DNA from: Thalassotalea sp. 42_200_T64
GTDB taxonomy: Bacteria > Pseudomonadota > Gammaproteobacteria > Enterobacterales > Alteromonadaceae
Assembly: GCA_002162925.1 (NCBI GenBank)
Contig: MABC01000031.1
Span: 1-54,187, forward strand
DNA length: 54,187 bases
Direction of reading: 5' to 3'
This document shows, piece by piece, positions 40,120 to 49,809 of this stretch; position 1 is the stretch's first letter; each line of letters opens with the position of its first letter. The notes beneath the pieces were generated by a model. That model was not told the origin of the DNA. It searched no databases and saw only the letters and a program-made list of their open reading frames with translations. Position numbers and translations under genes: made by a program.

Positions 40120-41582
40120 TACATCATTACCACATCAAATTGCTCTTGGTTATACATGGTTTCGGTTTGCACTTTTATTTGTTTGCCAATAAACACTTCT
40201 AATTCTGCAAGGTGGTGTAATTCATCATCATTTAACCAATCGCTTACTTGTGGTGAGGCGTAAACAATGAATTTGTCAGCATCGTAAGCGCGATTTACCC
40301 GCACAATTTCTCGCAATATTTCAAAGCAGACCGTTTCTACGGTTTTTAAATTTCCACGGCCATCGCAAACAGGACATTCGCCACAAAGTATATGTTCGAG
40401 TGATTCACGGGTGCGTTTTCGGGTCATTTCCACTAAGCCAAGAGCAGAAAAATTACTGATGCTGTATTTTACTCTATCTTTCACCATCGCCACATCAAGG
40501 CTGTGTAAGACTCTGCGTTTATGTTCATTGCTGATCATATCGATAAAATCGACAATAATAATGCCACCGAGATTTCTCAATCTTAATTGCCTTGCAATCG
40601 ATTGCGTGGCTTCAATGTTGGTATTAAAGATGGTTTCTTCCAGATTTCGATGACCAACAAAGGCGCCGGTATTGATATCAATCGTCGTCATAGCTTCGGT
40701 TTGGTCGATAATCAAATAACCGCCCGATTTAAGTTCTACTTTACGTTGTAATGCCCGTTGAATTTCATTTTCAACCGCAAATAAATCAAAAACTGGCCGC
40801 TCGCCCGGGTAATATTCTATGATAGGTTTTATTTCTGGCACAAACTCTTCAGTAAATTCAATGAGTTGATCAAAAGTTAGGCGTGAATCGACACGTATGC
40901 GCTCCAGGCCACTGCCAACAAAGTCGCGAATGATCCGACAAGCCAAAAATAAATCCTGATAAATGGGTAAATTGGTTTGTTTGCGCTGTTTGCGCTCTGA
41001 TACTTTTTGCCATACCCGGCGTAAAAATTCGGCGTCGTGAGCAAGCTCTTCATCACCGGCCCCTTCGGCCACAGTACGCACAATAAAGCCGCCCTGCTCA
41101 TCACAAAATGGCAACACGATATTCTTTAAGCGACTACGCTCATTTTCATCTTCAATACGTTGCGAAACACCGGCATGAGTTGAATTAGGCATCATCACCA
41201 AATAACGTGATGCTATGGTGATATCTGTAGTTAACCGCGCCCCTTTTGTGCCAAGTGGGTCTTTTACCACTTGCACCATGATGTATTGCCCTTCATGTAC
41301 TAAAGTGCGAATATCTGGCACTTCATTTTCACTGACTTCGACATTAATGATCAATTTGCTGCGGATATCCGAAGCGTGTAAAAATGCGGCTTTGTCTAAG
41401 CCGATATCAACGAAAGCTGCTTGCATACCCGGTAATACCCGAATAATTTTTCCCAGATAAATATTGCCAACAATACCGCGCTTAGAATTACGCTCGATAT
41501 GAACTTCTTGTAATGTGCCATTTTCTATTACTGCAACTCGAGTTTCACTCGGTGTTACATTGATCAACAATTCCCCACTCAT
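40119..41582 (-). CDS. rng: Ribonuclease G
   Basis: RNase G is a single-strand endoribonuclease of the RNase E family that matures the 5' end of 16S rRNA and cuts some mRNAs. The 487 residues comprise an N-terminal S1 domain (about 37-125), the 5'-sensor region, the DNase I-like catalytic domain with DINTGAFVGHRNLEETI and IIIVDFIDM supplying the Mg2+-binding aspartates, and the zinc link CGECPVCDGRG. It lacks the long RNase E tail. maf is upstream and overlaps by four bases. Confidence 0.97.
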   Translation of the reverse strand: MSGELLINVTPSETRVAVIENGTLQEVHIERNSKRGIVGNIYLGKIIRVLPGMQAAFVDIGLDKAAFLHASDIRSKLIINVEVSENEVPDIRTLVHEGQYIMVQVVKDPLGTKGARLTTDITIASRYLVMMPNSTHAGVSQRIEDENERSRLKNIVLPFCDEQGGFIVRTVAEGAGDEELAHDAEFLRRVWQKVSERKQRKQTNLPIYQDLFLACRIIRDFVGSGLERIRVDSRLTFDQLIEFTEEFVPEIKPIIEYYPGERPVFDLFAVENEIQRALQRKVELKSGGYLIIDQTEAMTTIDINTGAFVGHRNLEETIFNTNIEATQSIARQLRLRNLGGIIIVDFIDMISNEHKRRVLHSLDVAMVKDRVKYSISNFSALGLVEMTRKRTRESLEHILCGECPVCDGRGNLKTVETVCFEILREIVRVNRAYDADKFIVYASPQVSDWLNDDELHHLAELEVFIGKQIKVQTETMYNQEQFDVVMM

Positions 41583-42214
41583 AACACACCCTTTTTATTA
41601 ATATTTTTTGCCCTAAGCAGCAATTGCTCAGTTTCATATAAGGGTAAACCAACTACCGCTGAATAACTGCCATTAATGCTTTTCACAAATTTTCCGGCAA
41701 TACCTTGTATGCCATAACCTCCGGCTTTATCTTGGGGCTCACCCGTTTGCCAATATTGTTTAATTTCCTCAGGGCTTAATTCTTTAAAATTTACCTCTGT
41801 AGAGACCACTGTTGACAACACAGCTTGTTGCTCACTAACCGCGGCATCTGTGTGCTTGATTAATTTTGCTTGTTCAGCCTTAATGATAGCAACTGCGGTC
41901 AAAACTTGATGTTGTTTATTGGATAAAGATGTAAGCATTTGCAAACAGTGTTCAAAACTTTCCGGTTTACCAAGTATGTTGCCGGCATTCACCACTACCG
42001 TATCTGAGCCTAACACCATATCGCCTGGGTTGATCTTAGCTAAATTATTCAAGCCCGCCTGGGCTTTCTCTATCGCCATGCGCTCAACAAAATGCATGGC
42101 GCTTTCGCCGGGTTCGGCAATTTCATCTATGCTTGCTGGGACTAATTCGAACCGCTGAGCAATTTGCACTAACAGTTCTTGTCTACGTGGCGATTTAGAC
42201 GCTAAATACAGCAT
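41579..42214 (-). CDS. maf: Maf-family nucleoside triphosphate pyrophosphatase
   Basis: The YhdE type of Maf protein hydrolyses dTTP/UTP and modified pyrimidine triphosphates to monophosphates, guarding nucleotide pools. The 211 residues start with the signature LASKSPRRQELL (4-15), then ERMAIEKAQAG, VLGSDTVV with the catalytic aspartate, and GGYGIQGIAGKFV. It sits between mreD and rng, the position of E. coli yhdE. Confidence 0.95.
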   Translation of the reverse strand: MLYLASKSPRRQELLVQIAQRFELVPASIDEIAEPGESAMHFVERMAIEKAQAGLNNLAKINPGDMVLGSDTVVVNAGNILGKPESFEHCLQMLTSLSNKQHQVLTAVAIIKAEQAKLIKHTDAAVSEQQAVLSTVVSTEVNFKELSPEEIKQYWQTGEPQDKAGGYGIQGIAGKFVKSINGSYSAVVGLPLYETEQLLLRAKNINKKGVL

Positions 42215-42215
42215 A

Positions 42216-42698
42216 TTATTGCACCCTAAACTGGCGTCTTATTTTACGTAATAATAAAAACACCACTGGCCAGATGGCGGCAGAAGTGAGTACCGGTTTG
42301 AGATAGCTGACGGAAAAATCAACATCAAAGATAAATCGTTGCAGCCAAAAAATAATCAAGTGATACAAGGCGGCGAGTAAGCCAATAATAAAGGACTGTT
42401 GCCATAATGAAAAATTGCGAATTTTTTGATAATTATTGGCAGTGACATATACCACTAGAGCCGTAGCAAATGCATTGATACCCAATATCGAACCCAGTAG
42501 TACATCAATAATAAAGCCAATCATCCAGGCAAACAGGACATTCACTCGATGCGGTAGTGCGATACTCCAATAAGCCACCACCAGTAATGCCCAGTTCGGG
42601 CGAAAAGCATCAACGCCAATAGGCAACGGCATAATGGTTAATATCAAAGAAATGACCAACGTAAATAAGATCACTGAATTGTTATTTTTAGCCTTCAT
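42216..42698 (-). CDS. mreD: Rod shape-determining protein MreD
   Basis: MreD is an inner-membrane partner of MreC in the elongation complex. The frame opens at 42755, but ATG 42698 with AGGTGG just upstream gives 160 residues, overlaps the mreC stop by 11 bases and starts MKAKNNNSVILFTL, placing the first membrane helix normally. Five or six hydrophobic helices follow; FRPNWALLVVAYW is a family signature. The longer form would overlap mreC by 68 bases. Confidence 0.92.
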   Translation of the reverse strand: MKAKNNNSVILFTLVISLILTIMPLPIGVDAFRPNWALLVVAYWSIALPHRVNVLFAWMIGFIIDVLLGSILGINAFATALVVYVTANNYQKIRNFSLWQQSFIIGLLAALYHLIIFWLQRFIFDVDFSVSYLKPVLTSAAIWPVVFLLLRKIRRQFRVQ

Positions 42699-43584
42699 CC
42701 GCCACCTGCCTGGTTTGCTGATTGCTCGATAATAGCTTGTCATTTTGACTTTCAACGAGCGGAGTCTGATGCGGCCAAAGCAACAATAAGTAGCGTAAAC
42801 GGTTCATCTCTACAATTGGCTGAACCCGAATACGAGCAAATTGTTTATTGGGATTTTCCGAAATGTAAGACACCGTTGCCACCGGGTAACCTTCTGGAAA
42901 CTTACCCCCTAACCCGGAAGTAACCAGTAAATCTCCCACCCGGATGTCGGTAGAATGAGCAATGTGATTGACTTCCATTTGATTAATGCTACCGGTACCA
43001 CTGGCAATTACCCGTACACCATTACGATGAACTCGCAGTGGAATGGCGTGAGTAATATCGGTGATCAGCAATACTCTGGAATTATTGGCGCCAACATGCA
43101 GAATTTGGCCAACAACACCGGTTTCGTCAATAACCGGTTGGCCTTCATAAATTCCGTCATTAATACCACGGTTAATCACAATTTGGTGTGAATAAGGATC
43201 GCTGTCGACAGCAAGAATTTCTGCCACCATTTTTTTCAACGGATTACGCAACGGTGATGCCAGCAATTTTCTTAAACGATCATTCTCTTGTTTAAGAATG
43301 TCCAACTCAAGCAACTGCTCATAAAGCATCAGCACATTCATTTTTAAGCGCTGGTTATCCAACATTAATTGTTTGTGCGAAACCAGATTATCACTAGCAT
43401 AATCCATAATTTGTTTTGGCGTGCTGGCAATATATTGTAATGGACTTACCAGCGATTGTAGGTAGCCTCGGGCAACTTCAAAGCTTGCTAGTTTATGATC
43501 GCAATAAATGAAAACGCCTGAGAGTAGCAGCGCAACAAGCATTCGTCTATGGCTGGAATAGCCATCAATAAAAATGGGTTTCAT
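42688..43584 (-). CDS. mreC: Rod shape-determining protein MreC
   Basis: MreC forms periplasmic filaments that organise PBP2 and RodA during side-wall growth. The 298 residues have a membrane helix near the N-terminus (RRMLVALLLSGVFIYC, about 13-28), a coiled coil (about 65-110) and two beta-barrel halves with GINDGIYEGQPVIDETGVVGQI and DLLVTSGLGGKFPEGYPV. It follows mreB after 150 bases. Confidence 0.96.
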   Translation of the reverse strand: MKPIFIDGYSSHRRMLVALLLSGVFIYCDHKLASFEVARGYLQSLVSPLQYIASTPKQIMDYASDNLVSHKQLMLDNQRLKMNVLMLYEQLLELDILKQENDRLRKLLASPLRNPLKKMVAEILAVDSDPYSHQIVINRGINDGIYEGQPVIDETGVVGQILHVGANNSRVLLITDITHAIPLRVHRNGVRVIASGTGSINQMEVNHIAHSTDIRVGDLLVTSGLGGKFPEGYPVATVSYISENPNKQFARIRVQPIVEMNRLRYLLLLWPHQTPLVESQNDKLLSSNQQTRQVADEG

Positions 43585-43695
43585 GATATCAGGTTAACTA
43601 AATTCCCAATTCAGAGCTATGAAATAACAAGTTAGAAAAACAACTTGCTTACTCAGTAAATTACACCAATCACTCGTAAGGTATAAATATTACAA

Positions 43696-43713
43696 AGGCA
43701 GCTGAAGCTGCCT
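43696..43713. terminator. Weak terminator or attenuator between mreB and mreC
   Basis: AGGCAGC (43696-43702) pairs with GCTGCCT (43707-43713) around four bases. Leftward the stem is followed only by TTTGTAATATT. Partial termination here would lower mreCD relative to mreB; this is inference. Confidence 0.5.
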
Positions 43714-43736
43714 GTTGTTTATTTACTGATAGGATG

Positions 43737-45078
<1,342 letters not shown>

Positions 45079-45540
45079 CTAGTACTGCAAACGCCTCGCG
45101 TCAACTTGCAGTGTTCGATTTGTTTCTACATTACCCGCAGCACAAACACCGGTTGCAGTTAAGGTAAAATATGTCAGCCCAGATTCGATAAAATCGGTGC
45201 ACTCTAAAGTCTCGATATGACAACCAATTAAGCCCGATACATTGGAAATGTCTGGTACTGTGGCCGCATTCACTACCGCACAATCCACAATTATGGAGTC
45301 TAATGGAAATAGCTGCTGCAGCCCCCATTGAGTACCGATATCTGCCGCCGCATAAGCGCGAGTACCAAAGACTTGATAAGCAACCGTTTCACTAGACGAT
45401 GTAATGATACGGACTAGCGCAGCGGCCATTAAACTGAATACCACAATCATAAAAATGGCCATGACCAAACTTGCCCCTTGCTGTTTTTTTCGAGCCAGGT
45501 TTAACTTCGGCGAAAAGTAGGCAGAACGGTTATGGCACAT
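45079..45540 (-). CDS. mshP: MSHA biogenesis protein MshP
   Basis: A minor component of the mannose-sensitive haemagglutinin type IV pilus system. The chosen ATG (45540) overlaps mshO by 11 bases and yields 153 residues; the true start is uncertain because the frame extends to 45582 and ribosome binding sites are weak. The hydrophobic stretch QGASLVMAIFMIVVFSLMAA resembles a PilX/MshP-type N-terminus without the glutamate at +5 of standard pilins. The rest is periplasmic with four scattered cysteines. Usually mshQ follows; here mreB does. Confidence 0.8.
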   Translation of the reverse strand: MCHNRSAYFSPKLNLARKKQQGASLVMAIFMIVVFSLMAAALVRIITSSSETVAYQVFGTRAYAAADIGTQWGLQQLFPLDSIIVDCAVVNAATVPDISNVSGLIGCHIETLECTDFIESGLTYFTLTATGVCAAGNVETNRTLQVDARRLQY

Positions 45541-46336
45541 TTCTAATATGCACTCCATTACTAAAAAACACACTGTCATCATTTTTCGAAAATTTAAAAT
45601 TAATCTGCACTATGGCAACACTTTGCAGTATTGAGTCGAAAACAAATGGAAAGCAACTACCGTGGCAAACATCGATATGTTCCGCCATTAATACGCCGCC
45701 AACGAGAATCGACTGGTTTATCGAGAAACCATAATTTTGATGTCGATGTAAACTGCCGCTTTGTGCGCAATAACTCACCGGCTCAGAGACGATGAATAGC
45801 CGTTCATTGGGGGATTCGGCAGCAAAGCTAAAGGCCGAATCTAACGTGATCCGCCATTTGTTACCTGCAGGCTTAGCGACACTGGTTAAGCCTATGGCTT
45901 TTTTGCTGCTCGCATGATCGTAGATGTCACTGCTATCAGTTGGGTAAACAATCACCAAATCCTTGCTGTTCGTTTGATAATCACTACTGGCTTTAACGAC
46001 ATCCAAAGTCGTTTTTTCCGCATCTGGCACCAGCGGAATATCAAGGTAAAAGCTGCTCGCCTGAATCGGGACAAACTCAAGGCACTGAGTACTACCATCA
46101 TCGATAATTCGAATGGAATTAGGCAAGGCATTTGTTAATTCTCGGTTTAACCGTTCTACGGTAAAGCGAGCATCCGAGATTAACGCATCACGGCCTGAGA
46201 CATTCTGATAAACGTTTGAACCTATTGTAATAAATCCGATAAAGCCTACTGAGATAATGCTTAAAATGGTGATCACCAGAACCAATTCAATTAAGGTGAA
46301 GCCTTGGATTGTCTTATATAGGTGGCCCTTTTTCAT
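45530..46336 (-). CDS. mshO: MSHA minor pseudopilin MshO
   Basis: A minor pilin-like protein of the MSHA pilus. It has a type IV prepilin signal (IQGFTLIELVLVITIL; cleavage before F, glutamate at +5) and 268 residues, with a PilW/MshO-like periplasmic part including SGRDALISDARFTVERLNREL. The order mshD-mshO-mshP supports the name. Its start overlaps the mshD stop by four bases. Confidence 0.88.
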   Translation of the reverse strand: MKKGHLYKTIQGFTLIELVLVITILSIISVGFIGFITIGSNVYQNVSGRDALISDARFTVERLNRELTNALPNSIRIIDDGSTQCLEFVPIQASSFYLDIPLVPDAEKTTLDVVKASSDYQTNSKDLVIVYPTDSSDIYDHASSKKAIGLTSVAKPAGNKWRITLDSAFSFAAESPNERLFIVSEPVSYCAQSGSLHRHQNYGFSINQSILVGGVLMAEHIDVCHGSCFPFVFDSILQSVAIVQINFKFSKNDDSVFFSNGVHIRNVP

Positions 46337-46914
46337 TCAAAGTTGGCCTTATAAGTCGCAAAAGTAATCGCGGTTCCAAGCGGCGTTGTCACCGTAATAG
46401 TGATAAGTTTCGCCAATAAAGCATTATCAATGGTGGCAGCATAATTATCGCTGTTGCCATCATAATTATTATCGTAAACCACGTTTACCCGGACACTAAA
46501 ACCGCGGTAGATGTCATTGATGTCACTACCTAAAGCATTTTCAAAAATATTCAAACCATGATAATCATCGACATCGTTGTATTGAGTTCTGGTTTCTGCC
46601 CCGTCTACCCCTAAGGTAAGACTGGGAGTGCAAGGTTTCCAACCGGTTTCATTGCAACGTAATACCCCGCCATTAAAATCTGATTGTTGATCAAACGCTT
46701 TTGAACTAATTTCATTGAGCAACGACTGACCTAACTCTGCCGCTCTGATCAAATGAATTTGATCAGCACTTTCTCTTTCCTTGGGCAGCATAGCCGCCAT
46801 CATGAAGGCAATCGCTACCACCATCATGGTCATGCCAATGACCAGTTCGATTAAGGTAAAACCGGCTTGCATATGGTGCCCTATAATTGCTCGGTTCAGG
46901 CGATTAACAGGCAT
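46333..46914 (-). CDS. mshD: MSHA minor pseudopilin MshD
   Basis: A minor pilin-like protein. The ATG at 46914 has GAGG upstream and gives 193 residues; the frame extends to 46962. The prepilin motif is QAGFTLIELVIGMTMMVVAI. The PilV-type continuation MLPKERESADQIHLIRAAELGQ has the typical run where QSLLNEI follows. It overlaps mshC by about 11 bases. Confidence 0.87.
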   Translation of the reverse strand: MPVNRLNRAIIGHHMQAGFTLIELVIGMTMMVVAIAFMMAAMLPKERESADQIHLIRAAELGQSLLNEISSKAFDQQSDFNGGVLRCNETGWKPCTPSLTLGVDGAETRTQYNDVDDYHGLNIFENALGSDINDIYRGFSVRVNVVYDNNYDGNSDNYAATIDNALLAKLITITVTTPLGTAITFATYKANFE

Positions 46915-47410
46915 GAATATAACCCTCACTTTCAATACAGAGCCGTGCCGTATCCGCAGCATTAGTAAATTCTATGATGCATTGAGAGGTACATTCCGAT
47001 ATTCTCCCCCAAGAATCTATGGTTAATGTTTCACTCGATTGAGAGCCGATTAATACCGTGGAACGGATAGGAATTTCAAAACCGGTATTGTCGGTATGCC
47101 AGTCTGCGGTTAATATTTTATTGCTACAATCTGTCGTACTGCCGTAGCCGGAACCATCGCTTTTGATCAATATTTGATGGCAAGATGCTGGATCAGTCTG
47201 CTGCATCGCCCTTTGCTGCTTTAAACGTAGATGGGAGATCATTTGATCGCGATATACGAACGCATCAAAACTGCTGACCCCGAACAGCTTAGGCACCACA
47301 GTGCTCGCCAAAATTGTGATAATAAGGATAACAACAATAAGTTCAACGATAGTAAAGCCTGAGACCTGCCGAGTTGCGCTTGCCATTATCTGTGGTTCAA
47401 ACCTTAACAA
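46904..47410 (-). CDS. mshC: MSHA minor pseudopilin MshC
   Basis: A minor pilin of the GspH/FimT kind, thought to prime the pilus. The motif is VSGFTIVELIVVILIITIL, with the glutamate at +5. Of 168 residues the C-terminal part holds three cysteine pairs. Two starts are possible (47410 or 47386); the first overlaps the mshA stop by seven bases. Placed right after mshA as in Vibrio and Pseudoalteromonas. Confidence 0.87.
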   Translation of the reverse strand: MLRFEPQIMASATRQVSGFTIVELIVVILIITILASTVVPKLFGVSSFDAFVYRDQMISHLRLKQQRAMQQTDPASCHQILIKSDGSGYGSTTDCSNKILTADWHTDNTGFEIPIRSTVLIGSQSSETLTIDSWGRISECTSQCIIEFTNAADTARLCIESEGYIHAC

Positions 47411-47877
47411 CCGATTAAATCGGCAGTGACATTTGGCCTATCTTCAACGGCATTACTTTCGGTATAGGTAATGATACAAGTGAACGGGTTTTGTGCACCA
47501 AGGATGCTAAAAATGCCCGTTTGTTCATCATAACGGTAATCAGAGGTATCCCAATCGATTGCAAGTAAGTCTTCGATACCTAAGCCATTGCCAGTGGTAC
47601 CTGTACCCTCACCTACAGCAGCAGCTGTCGGCCATCCGCCCGATAACGCATAAAAGTTAGAATCTACTCGAATTTCAGTATTATTTCCGCTAATTAACGC
47701 TTTAGCGTGGGCAATATCAATCGCTGCATTGATACTGCCTTGTAAGCCTTTCATCGTCGCTGCACGTGCAGCGCCAGTTAAATTGGTGAATTTGGGGGCG
47801 GCAGTTGTGGCTAAAACCCCTAAAAGTACGATGACAATGACCAATTCTATTAGGGTAAAGCCTTTGTTATTTGACAT
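47404..47877 (-). CDS. mshA: MSHA major pilin MshA
   Basis: The main subunit of the MSHA pilus, used for surface attachment and biofilm start. The very short leader MSNNK-G precedes FTLIELVIVIVLLGVLATT, a canonical class IVa pilin helix with E5. A 157-residue precursor follows with the MshA-like PKFTNLTGAARAATMKGLQGS and a C-terminal disulfide loop (Cys in FTCIITY and the last residue). It is the gene most like a major pilin in the cluster. Confidence 0.92.
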   Translation of the reverse strand: MSNNKGFTLIELVIVIVLLGVLATTAAPKFTNLTGAARAATMKGLQGSINAAIDIAHAKALISGNNTEIRVDSNFYALSGGWPTAAAVGEGTGTTGNGLGIEDLLAIDWDTSDYRYDEQTGIFSILGAQNPFTCIITYTESNAVEDRPNVTADLIGC

Positions 47878-47892
47878 AAAAAAGCCTCGATA

Positions 47893-48510
47893 CTAAATGT
47901 CATTTACCGTTATCACTACTGAGCTGGTAGCTGGTTGATATAAAAAATTAATACCAATAGATTCATCACCATCAGGGCTTTTAAATTCATCGTCAGTTTT
48001 CGCTAAAGTTTGTTTTAAATGATAAACACAACTTCGCATTGGCGCGATGCCGGTTATAGACACGAAATATTTGTAGCTAGCCGAATCGATTCCATTGAGT
48101 TCGCCAATGTTTTGCGTCACTAACGGCGGTTGTTGTAAAATATTATTCCAAATATCAACACAATCGACAAGCTCCAAGGTATCATTGGTCCCTGCTAGTC
48201 CAATGGGATAGCCTGGACGTACACCATTACTTTGGCTTTTTGTGGTGAGAATAAGATTACTGCCATCGTAATTCACCACATTATAACTACCATCCGAAGG
48301 GCGTCCTTCAACTTCCCATTGAGCTCTGGCTAATGATATTGCGCTAGCAAAGCCGCCAGCCATACCTTCGATATTTGCCTGCTGAGCTTTGTCAGTCAAA
48401 TCGATAAATTTCGGAAGTGCCGTGACCGCAAATAAACCTATCAAGACAATAACAACCACTAATTCGATTAAAGTAAACCCTTTAACCTGATGTTTTTTAT
48501 TTTTATTCAT
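47893..48510 (-). CDS. mshB: MSHA pilin-like protein MshB
   Basis: A second pilin of the locus. The leader ends KG before FTLIELVVVIVLIGLFAV (E5 present). The 205-residue chain has the MshA/MshB-type LPKFIDLTDKAQQANIEGMAGGFASAI and a cysteine pair. Larger than MshA, it probably acts as a minor subunit. It lies 62 bases after mshG; the mshF gene that often separates the two is missing. Confidence 0.85.
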   Translation of the reverse strand: MNKNKKHQVKGFTLIELVVVIVLIGLFAVTALPKFIDLTDKAQQANIEGMAGGFASAISLARAQWEVEGRPSDGSYNVVNYDGSNLILTTKSQSNGVRPGYPIGLAGTNDTLELVDCVDIWNNILQQPPLVTQNIGELNGIDSASYKYFVSITGIAPMRSCVYHLKQTLAKTDDEFKSPDGDESIGINFLYQPATSSVVITVNDI

Positions 48511-48572
48511 AACTTCCTCAAACTTAATCTATTTTAACTCTAATATAGATTGCTTAAAAATCAATGTAAAAT

Positions 48573-49799
48573 TTAGCGTTGTACCGCCGAAAACATATCC
48601 CACATAGGGGTAAAAATACCTAATGCCAGTATCAGCACCATTGTCGCCATCACCAGAATTAAAATTGGCTCAACTCGGTCTGTTAAGGTTTTGAGATCGT
48701 ATTCAACTTCTCGCTCATAATAATGTGCCACGTTCTCAAGCAACTCATCAAGTTTACCGGTTTCTTCGCCCACCGCGATCATTTGCAATACTAATGGCGT
48801 AAATAGGCCGCTTGTTCTGGCTGTACGCAGGAGTGTTTCACCGGTTTCTACATTTTTGCGCATACCGACAATCTTGTCAGTCATATAAGAATTACCGGTA
48901 GACTCAGCGATTAAATTTAACCCTGTGGTAATAGGAACACCGGCTTTGAGCACAATGGCAAAGCTATGGGAAAAACGTGCAAGTAATGCCCGTTCTATTA
49001 TCTTGCCGATAATAGGTATTACAAGTTTACGTTTATCCCAATTGTATAAGCCTTTTTCGCTAGCGACATAGCTTTTAATGGCAAACCCGCTGACGGCAAA
49101 CATAATCAGGATCAATAACCAATAATCGGTAAAAAACGTTGAACTGGTAATTAACATTTTCGTTGCCAAAGGCAAGTCCGTGTTAAATTGGCTAAACATA
49201 TCGATAAACACCGGGATCACCCAAATATTTAGCACAAACATCGCAATAACAATGGCGAAAACGACAAACATTGGGTAACGAATGGCTTGTTTGATATTCT
49301 TTTTTGTCTCTTCTTCACGCTCGATATTCTCAGCCAGTTTGGCGAAGGATTGCCCCAACAGCCCGGTATTTTCGCCAACATGGACAACAGCGACAAACAA
49401 TTGATTAAAGATATTTGGGTGCTGCGCCATCGCCGATGACAGACTAAAGCCTTTCTCCAGTTTTGCATGAAGGTCATGCATCACCCTTTGTAAAGCCTTT
49501 GACGTTGTTGTATCTGCCAACCCCTTCATTGCACTTAATGTCGGCACCCCGGAACGCATTAATGCGTACATTTGCCGACAAAACATAATCAAATCAATCC
49601 CTTTTACCGTTTTTGATTCAAACCACACAGAAAGCTTAAGATCTTTCGATACTGACGCTGTGGCAGCATTTTTGATGGTGACAGGGATGATATTTTGCTT
49701 AGTTAATTGTTCTGCCACAGCGACACTTGTGCTCGCATCAAGTGAACCTGAAATTTGTTTGCCCTGACGGTTACGACCAATGTAATGAAAAAGTGCCAT
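48573..49799 (-). CDS. mshG: MSHA inner-membrane platform protein MshG
   Basis: MshG is the PilC/GspF-like platform on which pilins are polymerised. The 408 residues carry two T2SSF domains (about 70-195 and 275-400) with membrane helices near 170-195, 220-240 and 375-395. The FCRQMYALMRSGVPTLSAM and FSHSFAIVLKAGVPITTGL repeats mark the two domains. It is ten bases downstream of mshE. Confidence 0.95.
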   Translation of the reverse strand: MALFHYIGRNRQGKQISGSLDASTSVAVAEQLTKQNIIPVTIKNAATASVSKDLKLSVWFESKTVKGIDLIMFCRQMYALMRSGVPTLSAMKGLADTTTSKALQRVMHDLHAKLEKGFSLSSAMAQHPNIFNQLFVAVVHVGENTGLLGQSFAKLAENIEREEETKKNIKQAIRYPMFVVFAIVIAMFVLNIWVIPVFIDMFSQFNTDLPLATKMLITSSTFFTDYWLLILIMFAVSGFAIKSYVASEKGLYNWDKRKLVIPIIGKIIERALLARFSHSFAIVLKAGVPITTGLNLIAESTGNSYMTDKIVGMRKNVETGETLLRTARTSGLFTPLVLQMIAVGEETGKLDELLENVAHYYEREVEYDLKTLTDRVEPILILVMATMVLILALGIFTPMWDMFSAVQR

Positions 49800-49809
49800 A
49801 ATATTTCTG

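Noticed and set aside
42688-42755. Longer mreD form starting at 42755
   Set aside because: It would overlap mreC by 68 bases and add a polar stretch before the first helix; the ATG at 42698 has a better ribosome binding site.
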